Assembly (NCBI GenBank): GCA_016215625.1
Contig: JACRIW010000010.1
Coordinates: forward strand, 1 to 42,623
DNA: 42,623 bases
From: Candidatus Eiseniibacteriota bacterium
GTDB lineage: Bacteria; Eisenbacteria; RBG-16-71-46
Direction of reading: 5' to 3'
The position numbers were made by a program, and so were the translations under genes. Positions 8,121 through 18,057 of this stretch are shown here, one piece after another. Numbering within the stretch: the first letter of the stretch is position 1; every line of letters starts with the position of its first letter. The notes under the pieces were generated by a model that did no database searches, was not told the DNA's origin, and was given only the letters and a program-made list of their open reading frames with translations.

Positions 8121-8680
8121 GAGCGCGCCCCCGATCGCTTGAGCACGAGCCGGGCGACGTACAGGTCGATGTCGCAGCGGCCGGGCGTGGACTGCTCCAT
8201 CGAGAAGCGCTCGACGCGGTGGAGCTTGCCGCCGCGCGAAAGATCGTCGAGGAAGCCCGAGAACGCGGCGTAGCTGCCGCGCAGGCGCAGGTGGGCGCGG
8301 GCCTCGACCGACGTCTCCTGCTGCGTGAGCAGGCCGGGCTCGGCGACCACGACCTCGAGCCCGTGGCGCGTGGCGATGCCGGAGAGGGACTGCACGAGTT
8401 CGGCGCCCAGCGCGCCCGAGGAGCCGCGGCGGTCGGCCTCGGCGGTGGGCAGCGAGTTGTCCATGAGCAGCGTGTACACGCGCGGCGGCATCGCGGGCGT
8501 GCGCACCCCGCGCGGATCGAGGATCGCGCCGAGCGCGCCGGCCTGCGAGAGCGCGCCGCGGTAGCGCGAGGCGAGCGGGCCGAACAGCACGGCGTGCGCG
8601 ACGAGGAACACCGCGAGCACGAGCAGGCTGCCGGCGATCGGGGCCTGGCGGCGGAAGCGCTCGGAGAGGAGCGGGTTCAT
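8117..8680 (-). CDS. pilO: PilO-like pilus assembly protein
   Basis: A bitopic inner-membrane protein of 187 residues. A single membrane helix (about 14-34) is followed by a periplasmic region with a helical stretch and a ferredoxin-like C-terminal part. The start is ATG 8680, which overlaps the stop of pilN as ATGA; a GTG two codons earlier (8686) is possible but less likely. Sequence identity to known PilO is low in this family, so the call rests on topology and the pilM-N-O-P-Q order. Confidence 0.85.
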   Translation of the reverse strand: MNPLLSERFRRQAPIAGSLLVLAVFLVAHAVLFGPLASRYRGALSQAGALGAILDPRGVRTPAMPPRVYTLLMDNSLPTAEADRRGSSGALGAELVQSLSGIATRHGLEVVVAEPGLLTQQETSVEARAHLRLRGSYAAFSGFLDDLSRGGKLHRVERFSMEQSTPGRCDIDLYVARLVLKRSGARS

Positions 8681-9243
8681 CGGCACTCCACCACGAACTC
8701 GGCGCCGTCGCCGCTCGCGTTCGCGCGCGTGGTGACGAGCCGGACGTTGCTGTAACCGGAGGCGAACACCGAGTCGCGCGCGAGCGTGTTCACGAACTCC
8801 ATGACCGCCTGCATGCGGTCGCCGCCGCCGGCGCGCAGCTCGCCCGTGAGCATGAGCTTCGCGTCCGCGCTGCCCGAGACGTTGTCCGGGTTGAACTGCA
8901 GGGCGGTGAGCTTGGCGTTCGGCGGCAGCAGCTGCGGGAGCCGCGTGAGCCGCGCCTGCCAGAGCCGAGGATCGCGCAGGTAGAGCGAGACCCGCATGAC
9001 GTCCTCCGGCTTCGGCCGCCAGTTCGCGTCGCCCGCGCTCTGCTGGCGCAGCCGCGCGACCTGGCGCTCGATGCGCGACGTGCGCTCGGACAGCGACGCG
9101 CAGTTGAGGCCGTAGAGCCCGAGCACGACGCCGAGCGCGCCGAAGTACAGCACCCAGAGCCCGAGCCGCACCGCGCGCTCGCGCGCTCGCCGCAGCTGCT
9201 GCTGGAACGCCTCGCGGCGGAAGTTGATCGCGTAGACCGGCAT
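8677..9243 (-). CDS. pilN: PilN-like pilus assembly protein
   Basis: A bitopic protein of 188 residues. The N-terminus is M-P-V-Y-A-I-N-F-R-R-E; the I-N-x-x-P/R-type motif near the start of PilN binds the groove of cytosolic PilM. A membrane helix follows at about 28-48, then a coiled coil (50-70) and a periplasmic ferredoxin-like domain. The start is ATG 9243, overlapping the pilM stop by one base (TGATG). Confidence 0.88.
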   Translation of the reverse strand: MPVYAINFRREAFQQQLRRARERAVRLGLWVLYFGALGVVLGLYGLNCASLSERTSRIERQVARLRQQSAGDANWRPKPEDVMRVSLYLRDPRLWQARLTRLPQLLPPNAKLTALQFNPDNVSGSADAKLMLTGELRAGGGDRMQAVMEFVNTLARDSVFASGYSNVRLVTTRANASGDGAEFVVECR

Positions 9244-10289
9244 CAGGCGGCCCTCAACGCGAGCCCGTAGGCGAGCGAGAACTGCGGGCCACCCGGAGGG
9301 GTCGCGCGCAGGTCGGGGCCGAGGATGTCGAGCGGGTTGTAGACGAGCACCGGCGCGTCGAGCGCCTCGGCGAGCCAGCCCGCGATGCCCGGGAGCCGCG
9401 CCGTGCTGCCGGAGAGCCAGAGCGAGAACGACTCGGGCAGCGGCGCCATGGTGCGGTAGAACGTGAACGAGCGGCGCAGTTCGTCGCCGAGGGTGCGCAC
9501 GCACGACTGCATCGCGAGCATTTCGGGCGAGTCGGGGGAGACGCGCATGCTCGGCGCGTCGGCGCCCGCTTCGAGCTTCCACTCCTCGGCTTCCTCGAAC
9601 GGCACGCGGGTGGCGTCGGCGATTGCCTGCGTGACGGTCGCGCCGCCGAAGTCGAGCCGGCGCGCGAAGTACGGCGCGCCGCGCTGGTGCAGCGTCAGCC
9701 ACGAGCCCGTGTGGCCGAAGTCGAGCATCACGCGCGCTTCGGTGTCGCGGTCGCCGGTCTTGGAGAGCGAGTTCGTGAGCGCGAGCGGGGCGGCGTCCAC
9801 GATGTCCGCCTCGATGCCGAGCAGCTTGAGCGGCGCCATCGCGCGGTCGAGCCGCGCCTGGGGCACGGCCGCGAGCAGCACGTCGAGCCGCTTCTCGGTC
9901 GGGTAGCGCCCGAGGATCTGGTAGTCGAGCACGCACGAGGCGGGATCGAACGGCAGGTGCTTGCGCGCCTCGTAGCGCAGCGCGCCGGGCACCTCGGCGT
10001 CGTCCATGAGCGGCAGCGGAACCTGCTTCACGATCACGTCGGAGCCCGAGAGCGCGAGCGTGACGCCGCGGAAGGAGCGGGGCGTCAGGCCGGCCAGCGA
10101 GAAGCACTCGCCCACGACCCGCGCGATCGCCTCGGGTGGCATCGTGACGTCGTTGGAGAGGCGGTGCAGCGGCGCTTCGGACACGAAGTGGCGGCCGTGT
10201 CCCACGCCCGGCTGCAGCGCCATCAGCTTGACGCTGTACTCGCCGATGTCGAGTCCCGCCCACGGGCGGGCGTTCAGGCCCAGGTTCAT
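9243..10289 (-). CDS. pilM: PilM, actin-like pilus assembly ATPase
   Basis: A cytosolic, actin/FtsA-fold protein of 348 residues that recruits PilN to the pilus base. The N-terminal phosphate-1 motif G-L-D-I-G-E-Y-S-V-K is at 12-21; L-D-F-G-H-T-G-S is the phosphate-2 motif; S-G-S-T-A-R-L-P-G lies in the C-terminal part. Its length is typical. It starts at ATG 10289, 22 bases after the pilX-like gene, the only real gap among the minor-pilin to pilQ genes. No clear Shine-Dalgarno sequence is seen. Confidence 0.93.
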   Translation of the reverse strand: MNLGLNARPWAGLDIGEYSVKLMALQPGVGHGRHFVSEAPLHRLSNDVTMPPEAIARVVGECFSLAGLTPRSFRGVTLALSGSDVIVKQVPLPLMDDAEVPGALRYEARKHLPFDPASCVLDYQILGRYPTEKRLDVLLAAVPQARLDRAMAPLKLLGIEADIVDAAPLALTNSLSKTGDRDTEARVMLDFGHTGSWLTLHQRGAPYFARRLDFGGATVTQAIADATRVPFEEAEEWKLEAGADAPSMRVSPDSPEMLAMQSCVRTLGDELRRSFTFYRTMAPLPESFSLWLSGSTARLPGIAGWLAEALDAPVLVYNPLDILGPDLRATPPGGPQFSLAYGLALRAA

Positions 10290-10311
10290 CGCGGGAGTAT
10301 TACTGCAAACA

Positions 10312-11691
10312 CTAGGGCGTGCGCCAACTGTCGGCGACCGGCGTGAACCCGCCGGCGGACTGGCCGGTCGCGACCGGCAGCACCCCGCGGGCGACGAGGT
10401 CGTCGACGAGCGCGTCCATCGTGGACGAGTACGACAGGTTCATGTCGCCGTCCTGCTGGCGGGGACCCATCATCGTGATGTGGTCGGCGAAGATGTTGAG
10501 GAAGGGCAGCGTGAACTCGTACGAGCCACCGCCGCCGCCGGGAGGATCCATGCCGCCGGGACGAGCCGCGCCGCCACCGCCGCCACCACCCGCCTGTTCG
10601 GCGACCTCGAGCCGCACGTGGCCGGTCGAGACGATGATCACGCGCACGTTGTTATCGACGCGCACGCCCTGATCGAAGAACCAGAGTGCGACGTCCCGAT
10701 AGTCGCCGTAGTTCATGTCGACGCCGTTCGGACCGGTGACGATGACGAGCGTCGGGTTCGTGTTCGCGCCCGAAGCGCGCTTGAACGTGACGCGGTTGTC
10801 GAAGCGCACGCCCGCGGGGACCATCCACACGCACGTGCCGCGAACGTGCACCTCGAGTTCGGACGTGCAGTAGAAGTCGTAGCAATGACCGGCCGCGGTC
10901 ATCATCGCGCTCCGCGTCTTGGTCGGGGAGCGGAAATAGGCGGTGGCGGCGTCGGAGCCGGCGTCCATGATCAGCTTGTGCTCGCCGGACGTGGTGTCGT
11001 ACGGCGCGGTGACGGCCGCCGCGCTGTTCGAGGCGAAGTAGTTCGCGAGATCCGGCGACGGCGTCTCGACCGTGAGCATCGGCCGGCCGGAGTCCCAGTA
11101 GACGTCACGCACCCACGACGTGTCGGACGCGTTGCGTATGTACTGCCAGACGGCCTGTCGCGGTCCGTTCAGGTGGGTGGAGTTCGCGCGGCTGCGGTTC
11201 GAGCCGTCGCGCGAGGTGTATTCGATGAGCCGCGCGGTGAACAGCCGCCGGTAGGGGCTGTAGCGCTGCTGGGGCGCGAACTCCTGCTGCACCACCTTCG
11301 TCTGGTTGCCCACGCGCGTCGAGACGCGCAGCACGACGTTCTTGCTCCAGTCGAGCACGTTCACGGAGTCGTACACCCCGGCCGTTCGCTCCTGGATCGC
11401 CGTCGCACGGACGATGCCTTCGTAGCCTTCCGCGAAGTGCGTCTGGTCGAGCCGGTAGGGCTGCACCTCGAGCAGCGTCTGCGCGAGTGCCATGCCGCCT
11501 TCGGCGCGGAAGAGCGCCTGCTCCTCGGCCTGCGTGTCGGTGAGGAACTGGCCCTCGTATCCCGAGATGGCGTAGAGCGAGAGCCCGAGAATGGTGAGCG
11601 CCAGCACGAACATGACGACGCCCACGAGCACGAAGCCCTGTGCGCCGGCGGCCCGCGCCGCATTCCGACCGTGACCCGGGTGCGCGCGCAT
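10312..11691 (-). CDS. PilX-type minor pilin-like protein with Gly-rich loop
   Basis: 459 residues. An 18-residue leader ends A-Q-G, then F-V-L-V-G-V-V-M-F begins a long hydrophobic helix (20-45), a type III/IV pilin signal with Gly19 as the likely cleavage point. The glutamate normal at +5 is missing (Gly instead), as in PilX/GspK-type pseudopilins. The large C-terminal part is beta-rich and carries a Gly-rich loop (A-G-G-G-G-G-G-G, then P-P-G-G-G-G-G-S). The unusual size suggests a tip or adhesin-like minor pilin. The start ATG 11691 overlaps the stop of the PilW-type gene (TGATG). Function is inferred from position and N-terminus. Confidence 0.78.
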   Translation of the reverse strand: MRAHPGHGRNAARAAGAQGFVLVGVVMFVLALTILGLSLYAISGYEGQFLTDTQAEEQALFRAEGGMALAQTLLEVQPYRLDQTHFAEGYEGIVRATAIQERTAGVYDSVNVLDWSKNVVLRVSTRVGNQTKVVQQEFAPQQRYSPYRRLFTARLIEYTSRDGSNRSRANSTHLNGPRQAVWQYIRNASDTSWVRDVYWDSGRPMLTVETPSPDLANYFASNSAAAVTAPYDTTSGEHKLIMDAGSDAATAYFRSPTKTRSAMMTAAGHCYDFYCTSELEVHVRGTCVWMVPAGVRFDNRVTFKRASGANTNPTLVIVTGPNGVDMNYGDYRDVALWFFDQGVRVDNNVRVIIVSTGHVRLEVAEQAGGGGGGGAARPGGMDPPGGGGGSYEFTLPFLNIFADHITMMGPRQQDGDMNLSYSSTMDALVDDLVARGVLPVATGQSAGGFTPVADSWRTP

Positions 11692-12182
11692 CAGTTGCGC
11701 ATCCTCGCGCTGCCGGAGAACTCGACGAACTGGCCCGTCGCCGCGCGGGCGCGCAGCGAGACGCGCACCATGCCGCCGTTCACCGCGACCACGAACTTGT
11801 CCACGGGGGACTGCATCATCGCGTGATCGTCCGCGGCGCCGGGAGAAGTGCCGCCGTGCACGAGCGAGTCCGTGGCGCTCCACCAGAAGTGGTAGAAGGG
11901 CAGCCCGCCGGCGCTGGCCTTGGCGAGCGCGACGTCGTGGTGGGTCGCGTCGGGCGAGGCCGTGACCTGGGCCTGGTGCGCGACGCGCACGCTGTCCACG
12001 ATCGCCTGCGTCACGAGCGTGACCTCGCGCTGGGTGAGCGACTGCGCCGAGCCGTCGAGCCAGGTGGCCTGCGACTGCAGGTAGAACCCGCCCATGCCGA
12101 GCAGCACGAGCGTGCCGATCGCGGCCACGATGGTGACCTCGGTCAGGGTCAGTCCCTTCTCGTTCAGCGGGCGGAAGATCAT
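11691..12182 (-). CDS. PilW/GspJ-type minor pilin
   Basis: 163 residues. The leader M-I-F-R-P-L-N-E-K-G is followed by L-T-L-T-E-V-T-I-V-A-A, a complete prepilin site with Gly10 before the cut and Glu at +5, then a hydrophobic helix and a beta-rich globular part. It should be processed by PilD and sit at the pilus tip with the other minor pilins. The start ATG 12182 overlaps the preceding gene by four bases (ATGA). Confidence 0.87.
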   Translation of the reverse strand: MIFRPLNEKGLTLTEVTIVAAIGTLVLLGMGGFYLQSQATWLDGSAQSLTQREVTLVTQAIVDSVRVAHQAQVTASPDATHHDVALAKASAGGLPFYHFWWSATDSLVHGGTSPGAADDHAMMQSPVDKFVVAVNGGMVRVSLRARAATGQFVEFSGSARMRN

Positions 12183-12634
12183 GGCAGCGGGATGAGGCGG
12201 TCGAGTTGCAGGGAGTCGGTCCCCGGGCCATTGCGGAAGCGCACCGTGACGACGACCCTCTTGAGGTCCACCGTGCCGGGCACGTTGGGGTGATCGAACC
12301 CGGTCACGCGCCACGAGTAGTTGCCGTACTGCGTGCCTTCGTACGTGAACGGGAACTGCGGGCAGGCGAAACCGACCACGAGCGAGTCCGAGTTCAGCGG
12401 CAGCGCGGTGCACATCTCGAGGCGGTCCTGCGCGACGCCGAGCGCGGCGCGCGCGAGTTCGTAGCGGTTCACCATGCCGCGGCCCACGCCGAACGTGTAG
12501 GCGAGCCCCAGCACGGCGATGCTCGCGATGGCGGCCGCGACGATGGCCTCCATGAGCGAGAAACCCGCCTCAACGCATGCCACCCGCCGGGGGTGAACCC
12601 GGCGGGTGGTGGCGCTTCGATCGCGAAGCTTCAC
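12179..12634 (-). CDS. PilV/GspI-type minor pilin
   Basis: 151 residues from the start given. The prepilin site is E-A-G followed by F-S-L-M-E-A-I-V-A-A, with Glu at +5. Two starts are possible. GTG 12634 overlaps the pilA stop (TAGTG), matches the overlapping style of the operon and gives a 24-residue basic leader. GTG 12583 gives a compact leader (M-A-C-V-E-A-G) but lies inside a 12-bp hairpin. The first is listed because of the coupling, though the second is attractive. Either way the protein is a minor pilin processed by PilD. Confidence 0.85.
   Translation of the reverse strand: MKLRDRSATTRRVHPRRVACVEAGFSLMEAIVAAAIASIAVLGLAYTFGVGRGMVNRYELARAALGVAQDRLEMCTALPLNSDSLVVGFACPQFPFTYEGTQYGNYSWRVTGFDHPNVPGTVDLKRVVVTVRFRNGPGTDSLQLDRLIPLP
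12580..12609 (-). promoter_or_regulatory. 12-bp hairpin at the pilA-minor pilin junction
   Basis: ccacccgccggg (12580-12591) and cccggcgggtgg (12598-12609) form a perfect 12-bp stem with a six-base loop, 25-54 bases downstream of the pilA stop. It has no T run on the minus strand, so full termination is unlikely. It could protect the pilA message end, reduce read-through, or hide the alternative GTG 12583 that lies in its 3' arm. Confidence 0.5.
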
Positions 12635-13035
12635 TAGTTGCCGCCGCCTCCGGACGCGCCGGAGGTCCAGTCGCCACTGGGATAGGTGTACGTCACCTGG
12701 CGCCCGTCGGTGGGGCGGCCCGTCTTGCCCGTCGCCGTGACCTTGAAGCCCGTCGCCGTGACGTTCGAGATCGCGAAGCCCCAGTTCACGTCGGCCTGGT
12801 CGAGCTGCACGTTCAGCGACGTGAGCTGGTCGGTGTAGCTCGTGTTCACCTGGCGGTACGTCTGCTCGGCCGTGACGATCGCGCCGATCGCGCCCTTGGC
12901 TTCGGTGTCGCGCGCGTCATTCACGTAGTTGATGTACAGCGGCACCGCGACCGCGGCGAGGATGGCCACGATGACGATGACGACCATGAGCTCCATCAGC
13001 GTGAAGCCCTTCTGGGAGTTGCGCAGTCGCTTCAT
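12634..13035 (-). CDS. pilA: Major type IV pilin PilA
   Basis: 133 residues. The leader M-K-R-L-R-N-S-Q-K-G is cut before F-T-L-M-E-L-M-V-V-I-V-I-V, giving a 123-residue mature pilin with Glu at +5 and the long N-terminal helix. The globular part is small and ends in a Gly/Ser tail (S-G-A-S-G-G-G-G-N); no disulfide cysteines are present. The start is ATG 13035, with a near-perfect ribosome site (AGGAGGA, 13045-13051 on the minus strand, 9 bases upstream), the strongest in the operon and consistent with high expression. It has a 115-base gap before it, which may hold its own promoter, though no convincing one was found. Confidence 0.94.
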   Translation of the reverse strand: MKRLRNSQKGFTLMELMVVIVIVAILAAVAVPLYINYVNDARDTEAKGAIGAIVTAEQTYRQVNTSYTDQLTSLNVQLDQADVNWGFAISNVTATGFKVTATGKTGRPTDGRQVTYTYPSGDWTSGASGGGGN

Positions 13036-13150
13036 ATACCGCTGTCCTCCTGCTGCCAATGACGTGGAGAGCTTTGCCTGCGAGACGCGAGCGCCCCAAC
13101 CGAACGGAGCGTCCCGACCACCTTCAGGCCTTCGGGGGAATGGGTGAAAC

Positions 13151-14422
13151 CTAGTGACCGACCAGCCCCGAACGCATCGCCTGACCGAGGTTGAAGATCG
13201 GCAGGTAGAGCGCGAGGAGCATGACACCGATGACGAGACCCAGCACCACGATGGCGATGGGCTCCACGAGCGACGAGAGACCGTCGACCTTTGCGGTCAC
13301 GCGCTGCTCGTAGAACTCGGCCGTGCGAAGGAGCATCTGGTCCAACTTGCCCGTCTCTTCGCCGGTCGCCGTCATCTGCACCAGCATGTCCGGGAACACG
13401 GCGGCGTCGCTCATGGCGCGGGAGAGCGAGATACCCTCCTCGACCTGGGCGCGGACGTCGTCGATGCCCCGTTCGAGCACCTTGTTGCCCGGCACCGGGC
13501 GCATGACCTTGAGGGCGCTCAGGATCTGGGTGCCGCTCTGCGTCAGGATGCCGAGGGTCCGGGCGAACTTGGTAATAGCATACATGCGGATCAGGGGGCC
13601 GAAGAGAGGGAAGTTGAGCTTGGCCCGGTCGATCACGAACCGCCCGCGCGGGGTCCGGGTCCAGTACGTGATCCCGAACGCCAGGAGGGCGAGAACCCCC
13701 AGCACGAGCGGGGCGTTCTGGGTCGCTCCCTGGCTCACGGCCAGCAGGATCCGGGTGGGCAGCGGCAGCTGCACCTTGAAACGGGCGTAGATTGCCGAAA
13801 ACATCGGGACGATCTTGAAGATCATGGTCAGGAACACCATCCCCGCGAACGTCAGCACGAAGATGGGGTAGCGCAGGGCCGCCTCGACCTTGAGCCGGAG
13901 CAGTTCGGCCCGCTCGAGGTAGGCCGCGGTGTGGTCCATGACCTGGTCGAGGGTGCCCGAGACCTCGCCGGTCTGGACCAGCGAGACGAACACCTCGTCG
14001 AAGACGTGGGGGTGCCGGCCGAGCGCCCCGGCCAGCGAGTCGCCCTTCTGCACGTCGTCCCCGACCATCTGGAGGATGGCGGCCAGCTTCTTGTCGTGGT
14101 GGTCGCGCGCGATCGAGCGCAGCGACCGGACGAGCGGCAGGCCGGCCGAGATCATGGTCGCGAGCTGGCGCGCGAAGAGCGCCACCGAGCCGGGTTTCAC
14201 CCCGGCGCGGAACGCGCGCAGGCCGTCGGCGAACGGTTCGGTGATCGGCGCGAGCATGCCGCCCGATACGGACTCGGCGGCCGCGTTGCGCGCCTCGATG
14301 AAGACGGGGGTGAGCTGCATGCCCGCGAGCATGCGCAGCACCTCGTCCTCGGTCGCCGCCACTTCGATGCCCTCGTGCGCGCGGCCGCTCGCGTCACGGG
14401 CCCGGTAGTAGAAGCTCGGCAT
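13151..14422 (-). CDS. pilC: Type IV pilus inner-membrane platform protein PilC
   Basis: 423 residues, a polytopic inner-membrane protein with two T2SSF domains (about 90-215 and 295-415). The motifs F-A-R-Q-L-A-T-M-I-S-A-G-L-P-L and F-A-R-T-L-G-I-L mark the two halves, each followed by hydrophobic helices. It couples the PilB and PilT motors to pilin insertion and removal. The start ATG 14422 overlaps the pilB stop by one base, so translation is coupled. Confidence 0.95.
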   Translation of the reverse strand: MPSFYYRARDASGRAHEGIEVAATEDEVLRMLAGMQLTPVFIEARNAAAESVSGGMLAPITEPFADGLRAFRAGVKPGSVALFARQLATMISAGLPLVRSLRSIARDHHDKKLAAILQMVGDDVQKGDSLAGALGRHPHVFDEVFVSLVQTGEVSGTLDQVMDHTAAYLERAELLRLKVEAALRYPIFVLTFAGMVFLTMIFKIVPMFSAIYARFKVQLPLPTRILLAVSQGATQNAPLVLGVLALLAFGITYWTRTPRGRFVIDRAKLNFPLFGPLIRMYAITKFARTLGILTQSGTQILSALKVMRPVPGNKVLERGIDDVRAQVEEGISLSRAMSDAAVFPDMLVQMTATGEETGKLDQMLLRTAEFYEQRVTAKVDGLSSLVEPIAIVVLGLVIGVMLLALYLPIFNLGQAMRSGLVGH

Positions 14423-16139
14423 CAGTCGGCGTCTCCCAATGTGGCGGACCGCACTTCGTCGATGGTGGTGATGCCGTCGAGAATCTTTCGGATGCCGGCC
14501 TTGCGCAAGGTGATGAAGCCGTCGGCCATCGCCTGCTTCTTGATCGTGTCCTCGTTGTGGCCGTCGAGCACCATGCGGCGCACGCCGCGCGTCAGCTCGA
14601 GCACCTCGAACAGCGCCACTCGGCCCATGTAGCCGGTCTGCTTGCACGCCATGCAGCCGCGCCCGCGCACGAGCGACTTGCCGCGCAGCAGTTCGGCGTC
14701 TTCGCCGAGCACCTCGAGCTGCTCGTGCTCGGGGCGCCACGGCTCCTTGCAGCGCTCGCACACGCGGCGCACGAGGCGCTGCGCCATCACGAGCGACATG
14801 GCCGAGCCCACGAGGTAGCGGGGGATGCCCATGTCGATGAGCCGCGTGAGCGTGCCGGGCGCGTCGTTCGCGTGCACGGTCGAGAAGACGAGGTGGCCGG
14901 TGAGCGCGGACTTGACCGCGATGTCGGCGGTCTCGGTGTCGCGGATCTCGCCGATCATGATGACGTCGGGGTCCTGGCGCAGGATCGAGCGCAGCGCGCG
15001 CGCGAACGTGAGGCCGACCTTCTGGTTCGCGTGCACCTGCGTGACCGCGTCGATGTGGTACTCGATCGGGTCCTCGACCGTGACGAGGTTGCGGTTCACG
15101 GTGCGGATGTCGTTGAGCGCCGAGTACAGCGTCGTCGTCTTGCCGCTTCCCGTGGGGCCCGAGATCAGGATCATGCCGTAGGGCTGGCGGATCGCGTTGC
15201 GGAACGCGTCGAGCGTCCGGCCCTCGAGGCCGAGGTTCGAGATCTGGCGCTCGAAGGCGCCCTTGTCGAACAGTCGCATGACGACCTTCTCGCCGTGCGA
15301 GGTGGGCAGCGTCGAGACGCGCAGGTCCACTTCGCGGTCGGGAAGGTGCACGGTGAGGCGTCCGTCCTGCGGCAGGAGCCGGACGGCGATGTCGAGGTCG
15401 GCGAGCACCTTGATGCGCGAGACGATCGCCATCTGCAGGTGCCGCGGCGGCTTCATCACCTCGTGCAGCACGCCGTCGATGCGGAAGCGCACGGTGACGC
15501 GGTCGCGCGCGGGCTCCACGTGGATGTCGGAGGCGCGCTGGTCGATCGCCTCGGCGATCATGAGGTTGACGAGCCGGACGACGGGGGCGTCCTCGACGGC
15601 CGCGCGCAGCTGCGCGAGGTCGACGTCGTCGCCGTCCTCGTCGGAGCGCGTGAGGTCGATCTTGTCGAGGATCTCGCCGAGGTGCTCGCTCGCGCGCATC
15701 TCGGCGTAGAAGCCCTCGATCGCCTCGCGCACCTCGGTCGGCCGGGCGACGCGCACCTGCAGCGCGCAGCCGGTGAGCGCGCGCACGTGGTCCATGGACA
15801 GCACGTCGAGCGGGTCGCCGACCGCGACCTCGAGCGGGTCGCCGTCGCGGCGCAGCGCGAGGATCTGCGACTCGCGCGCGAGCGCCTCGGGGACGAGCTG
15901 CACGGCCTCGCGGTCGGCCTGCGAGAGCTGCTCGGCGGTCACGATCGGCATGCCGAACTGCTCGGCGAGCACGTCCACGACCTGCGCCTCGGTCATGAAG
16001 CCGAGCCGCACGACCGTGTGGCCGAGGCGTTCGCGCGCGTCGGAGCGCTCGCGCAGCGCCTGGTTCACCTGGTCGGGCGTGAGCTTGCCGCGCTCGATGA
16101 GGATCTCGCCGAGACGGCGCGTGGACAGGCGAGGCGCGC

Positions 16140-16143
<4 letters not shown>
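14422..16143 (-). CDS. pilB: Pilus extension ATPase PilB
   Basis: A cytosolic hexameric ATPase of 573 residues that drives pilus extension. An MshEN-like N-terminal domain (about 10-145; the c-di-GMP-binding module in some relatives) precedes the motor. Walker A is G-P-T-G-S-G-K-T (329-336), with the Asp box (V-E-D-P-I-E-Y), Walker B (I-M-I-G-E-I-R-D) and His box (S-T-V-H-A-N-D) after it. The four zinc cysteines, Cys462, 465, 497 and 500, are all present. It starts at GTG 16143, overlapping the pilT stop (GTGA); the long upstream open frame is a shadow of pilT. Confidence 0.95.
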
Positions 16144-17279
<1,136 letters not shown>

Positions 17280-17298
17280 GCATGCCCGTGGGGCATGC
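17280..17298 (-). promoter_or_regulatory. Hairpin touching the proposed pilT start
   Basis: gcatgccc (17280-17287) and gggcatgc (17291-17298) form a perfect 8-bp stem with a three-base loop, directly before the proposed GTG. A second stem, agggggc (17319-17325) with gccccct (17333-17339), lies just upstream. Together they would hold the ribosome-binding region in structure. Alternatively, they indicate that the true pilT start is further inside the gene. Confidence 0.35.
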
Positions 17299-18057
17299 CG
17301 CGCCCTGACCAGGTCGCGAGGGGGCGGATTCGGCCCCCTGTCGTGCGGTCGCAAGGGATGGGACGCGCGAAAGGCGCGCAAGGGGCGTGACCGCATCTCG
17401 TGTTTCGGGAAAGCATAGGGAGCCGCGCTCCGGCGCGTCAATCAAGACGTTGGAGTTTCGCCTCGCCGCACTCGCTTCGCGCTCACGTCGTCGTGCGGTA
17501 TGCGCGATCCCGAGATTCGGAACCTGCCGCGCCCTGCCGTGTAGTGACACTCGTCCCGCGCGCGTTTTTCGCGCACGGGACCGGAATTTCGCTGGACGCA
17601 CGGCCGCGCGTTTGGCACTTTCCCGTCGCGTGGTTCACCCCCGAGCCATGCGTCCCAAGGAAGGGACTGCCCCCCAGCATTCCCTCCGCAGTACCGGCCG
17701 CGCCCAGGGAAGGTCGCCCTCGTTGCAGTCGGATTGACCGTGCAGTGCATTTTGGATGGCTTCGCGGACCCTCTCCCCGCCGATCGCCGATCGTCTTCAC
17801 GCGTCTCGTGCGCGACACACCGCGCCGGGCAATGCCGTGCGTGATTGATGATTGGAGCATTGCAACACATCGCCCGAGGGCATGCTTCCTGCTGAATCGG
17901 CCCCGCGGTTCCGAAGGCCGCAGTGTTGCGGCGAGTCGGACCCGGATGAGGCCCATCGGCAGGCTCCTGCCTCGACGGCCGCACTCTGCATCTTGCTCAG
18001 CTCGCGCGGTATGCCGGCTCCCACATGACTTGGGGGCGGGCGGTGGAGGCAACGCTC
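17299..18057. other. Long hairpin-rich gap between pilT and the FN3 cluster
   Basis: No believable gene is seen: the open frames here are Arg/Ser/Pro-rich, lack ribosome sites and overlap each other. The stretch must hold the divergent promoters of the pil operon and the FN3 genes. Structures seen are a 10-of-11-pair stem around TTTTT (17554-17564 with 17570-17580), gccgca-gtgt-tgcggc (17917-17932) and ggcag-gctc-ctgcc (17958-17971). TTGACC at 17734-17739 looks like a -35, but no good -10 follows it. A structured RNA is possible; no known riboswitch pattern was recognised. Confidence 0.5.

Noticed and set aside
13036..13150. c-di-GMP (GEMM) riboswitch or sigma54 promoter before pilA
   Set aside because: A ggcaaagc-like string and a tggcag string are present, but the order and spacing of the conserved riboswitch core and of the -24/-12 elements are not met.
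17280..17441. N-terminal extension of PilT up to 17441
   Set aside because: The added residues are Arg/Pro-rich and unlike any PilT N-terminus; similarity begins only near residue 20 of the proposed protein.
17400..18057. Protein genes in the pilT-FN3 gap, for example minus 17442-17984 or plus 17400-18893
   Set aside because: These frames are Arg/Ser/Pro-rich, have no ribosome sites or domain patterns and arise from GC bias; they overlap one another or a real gene.
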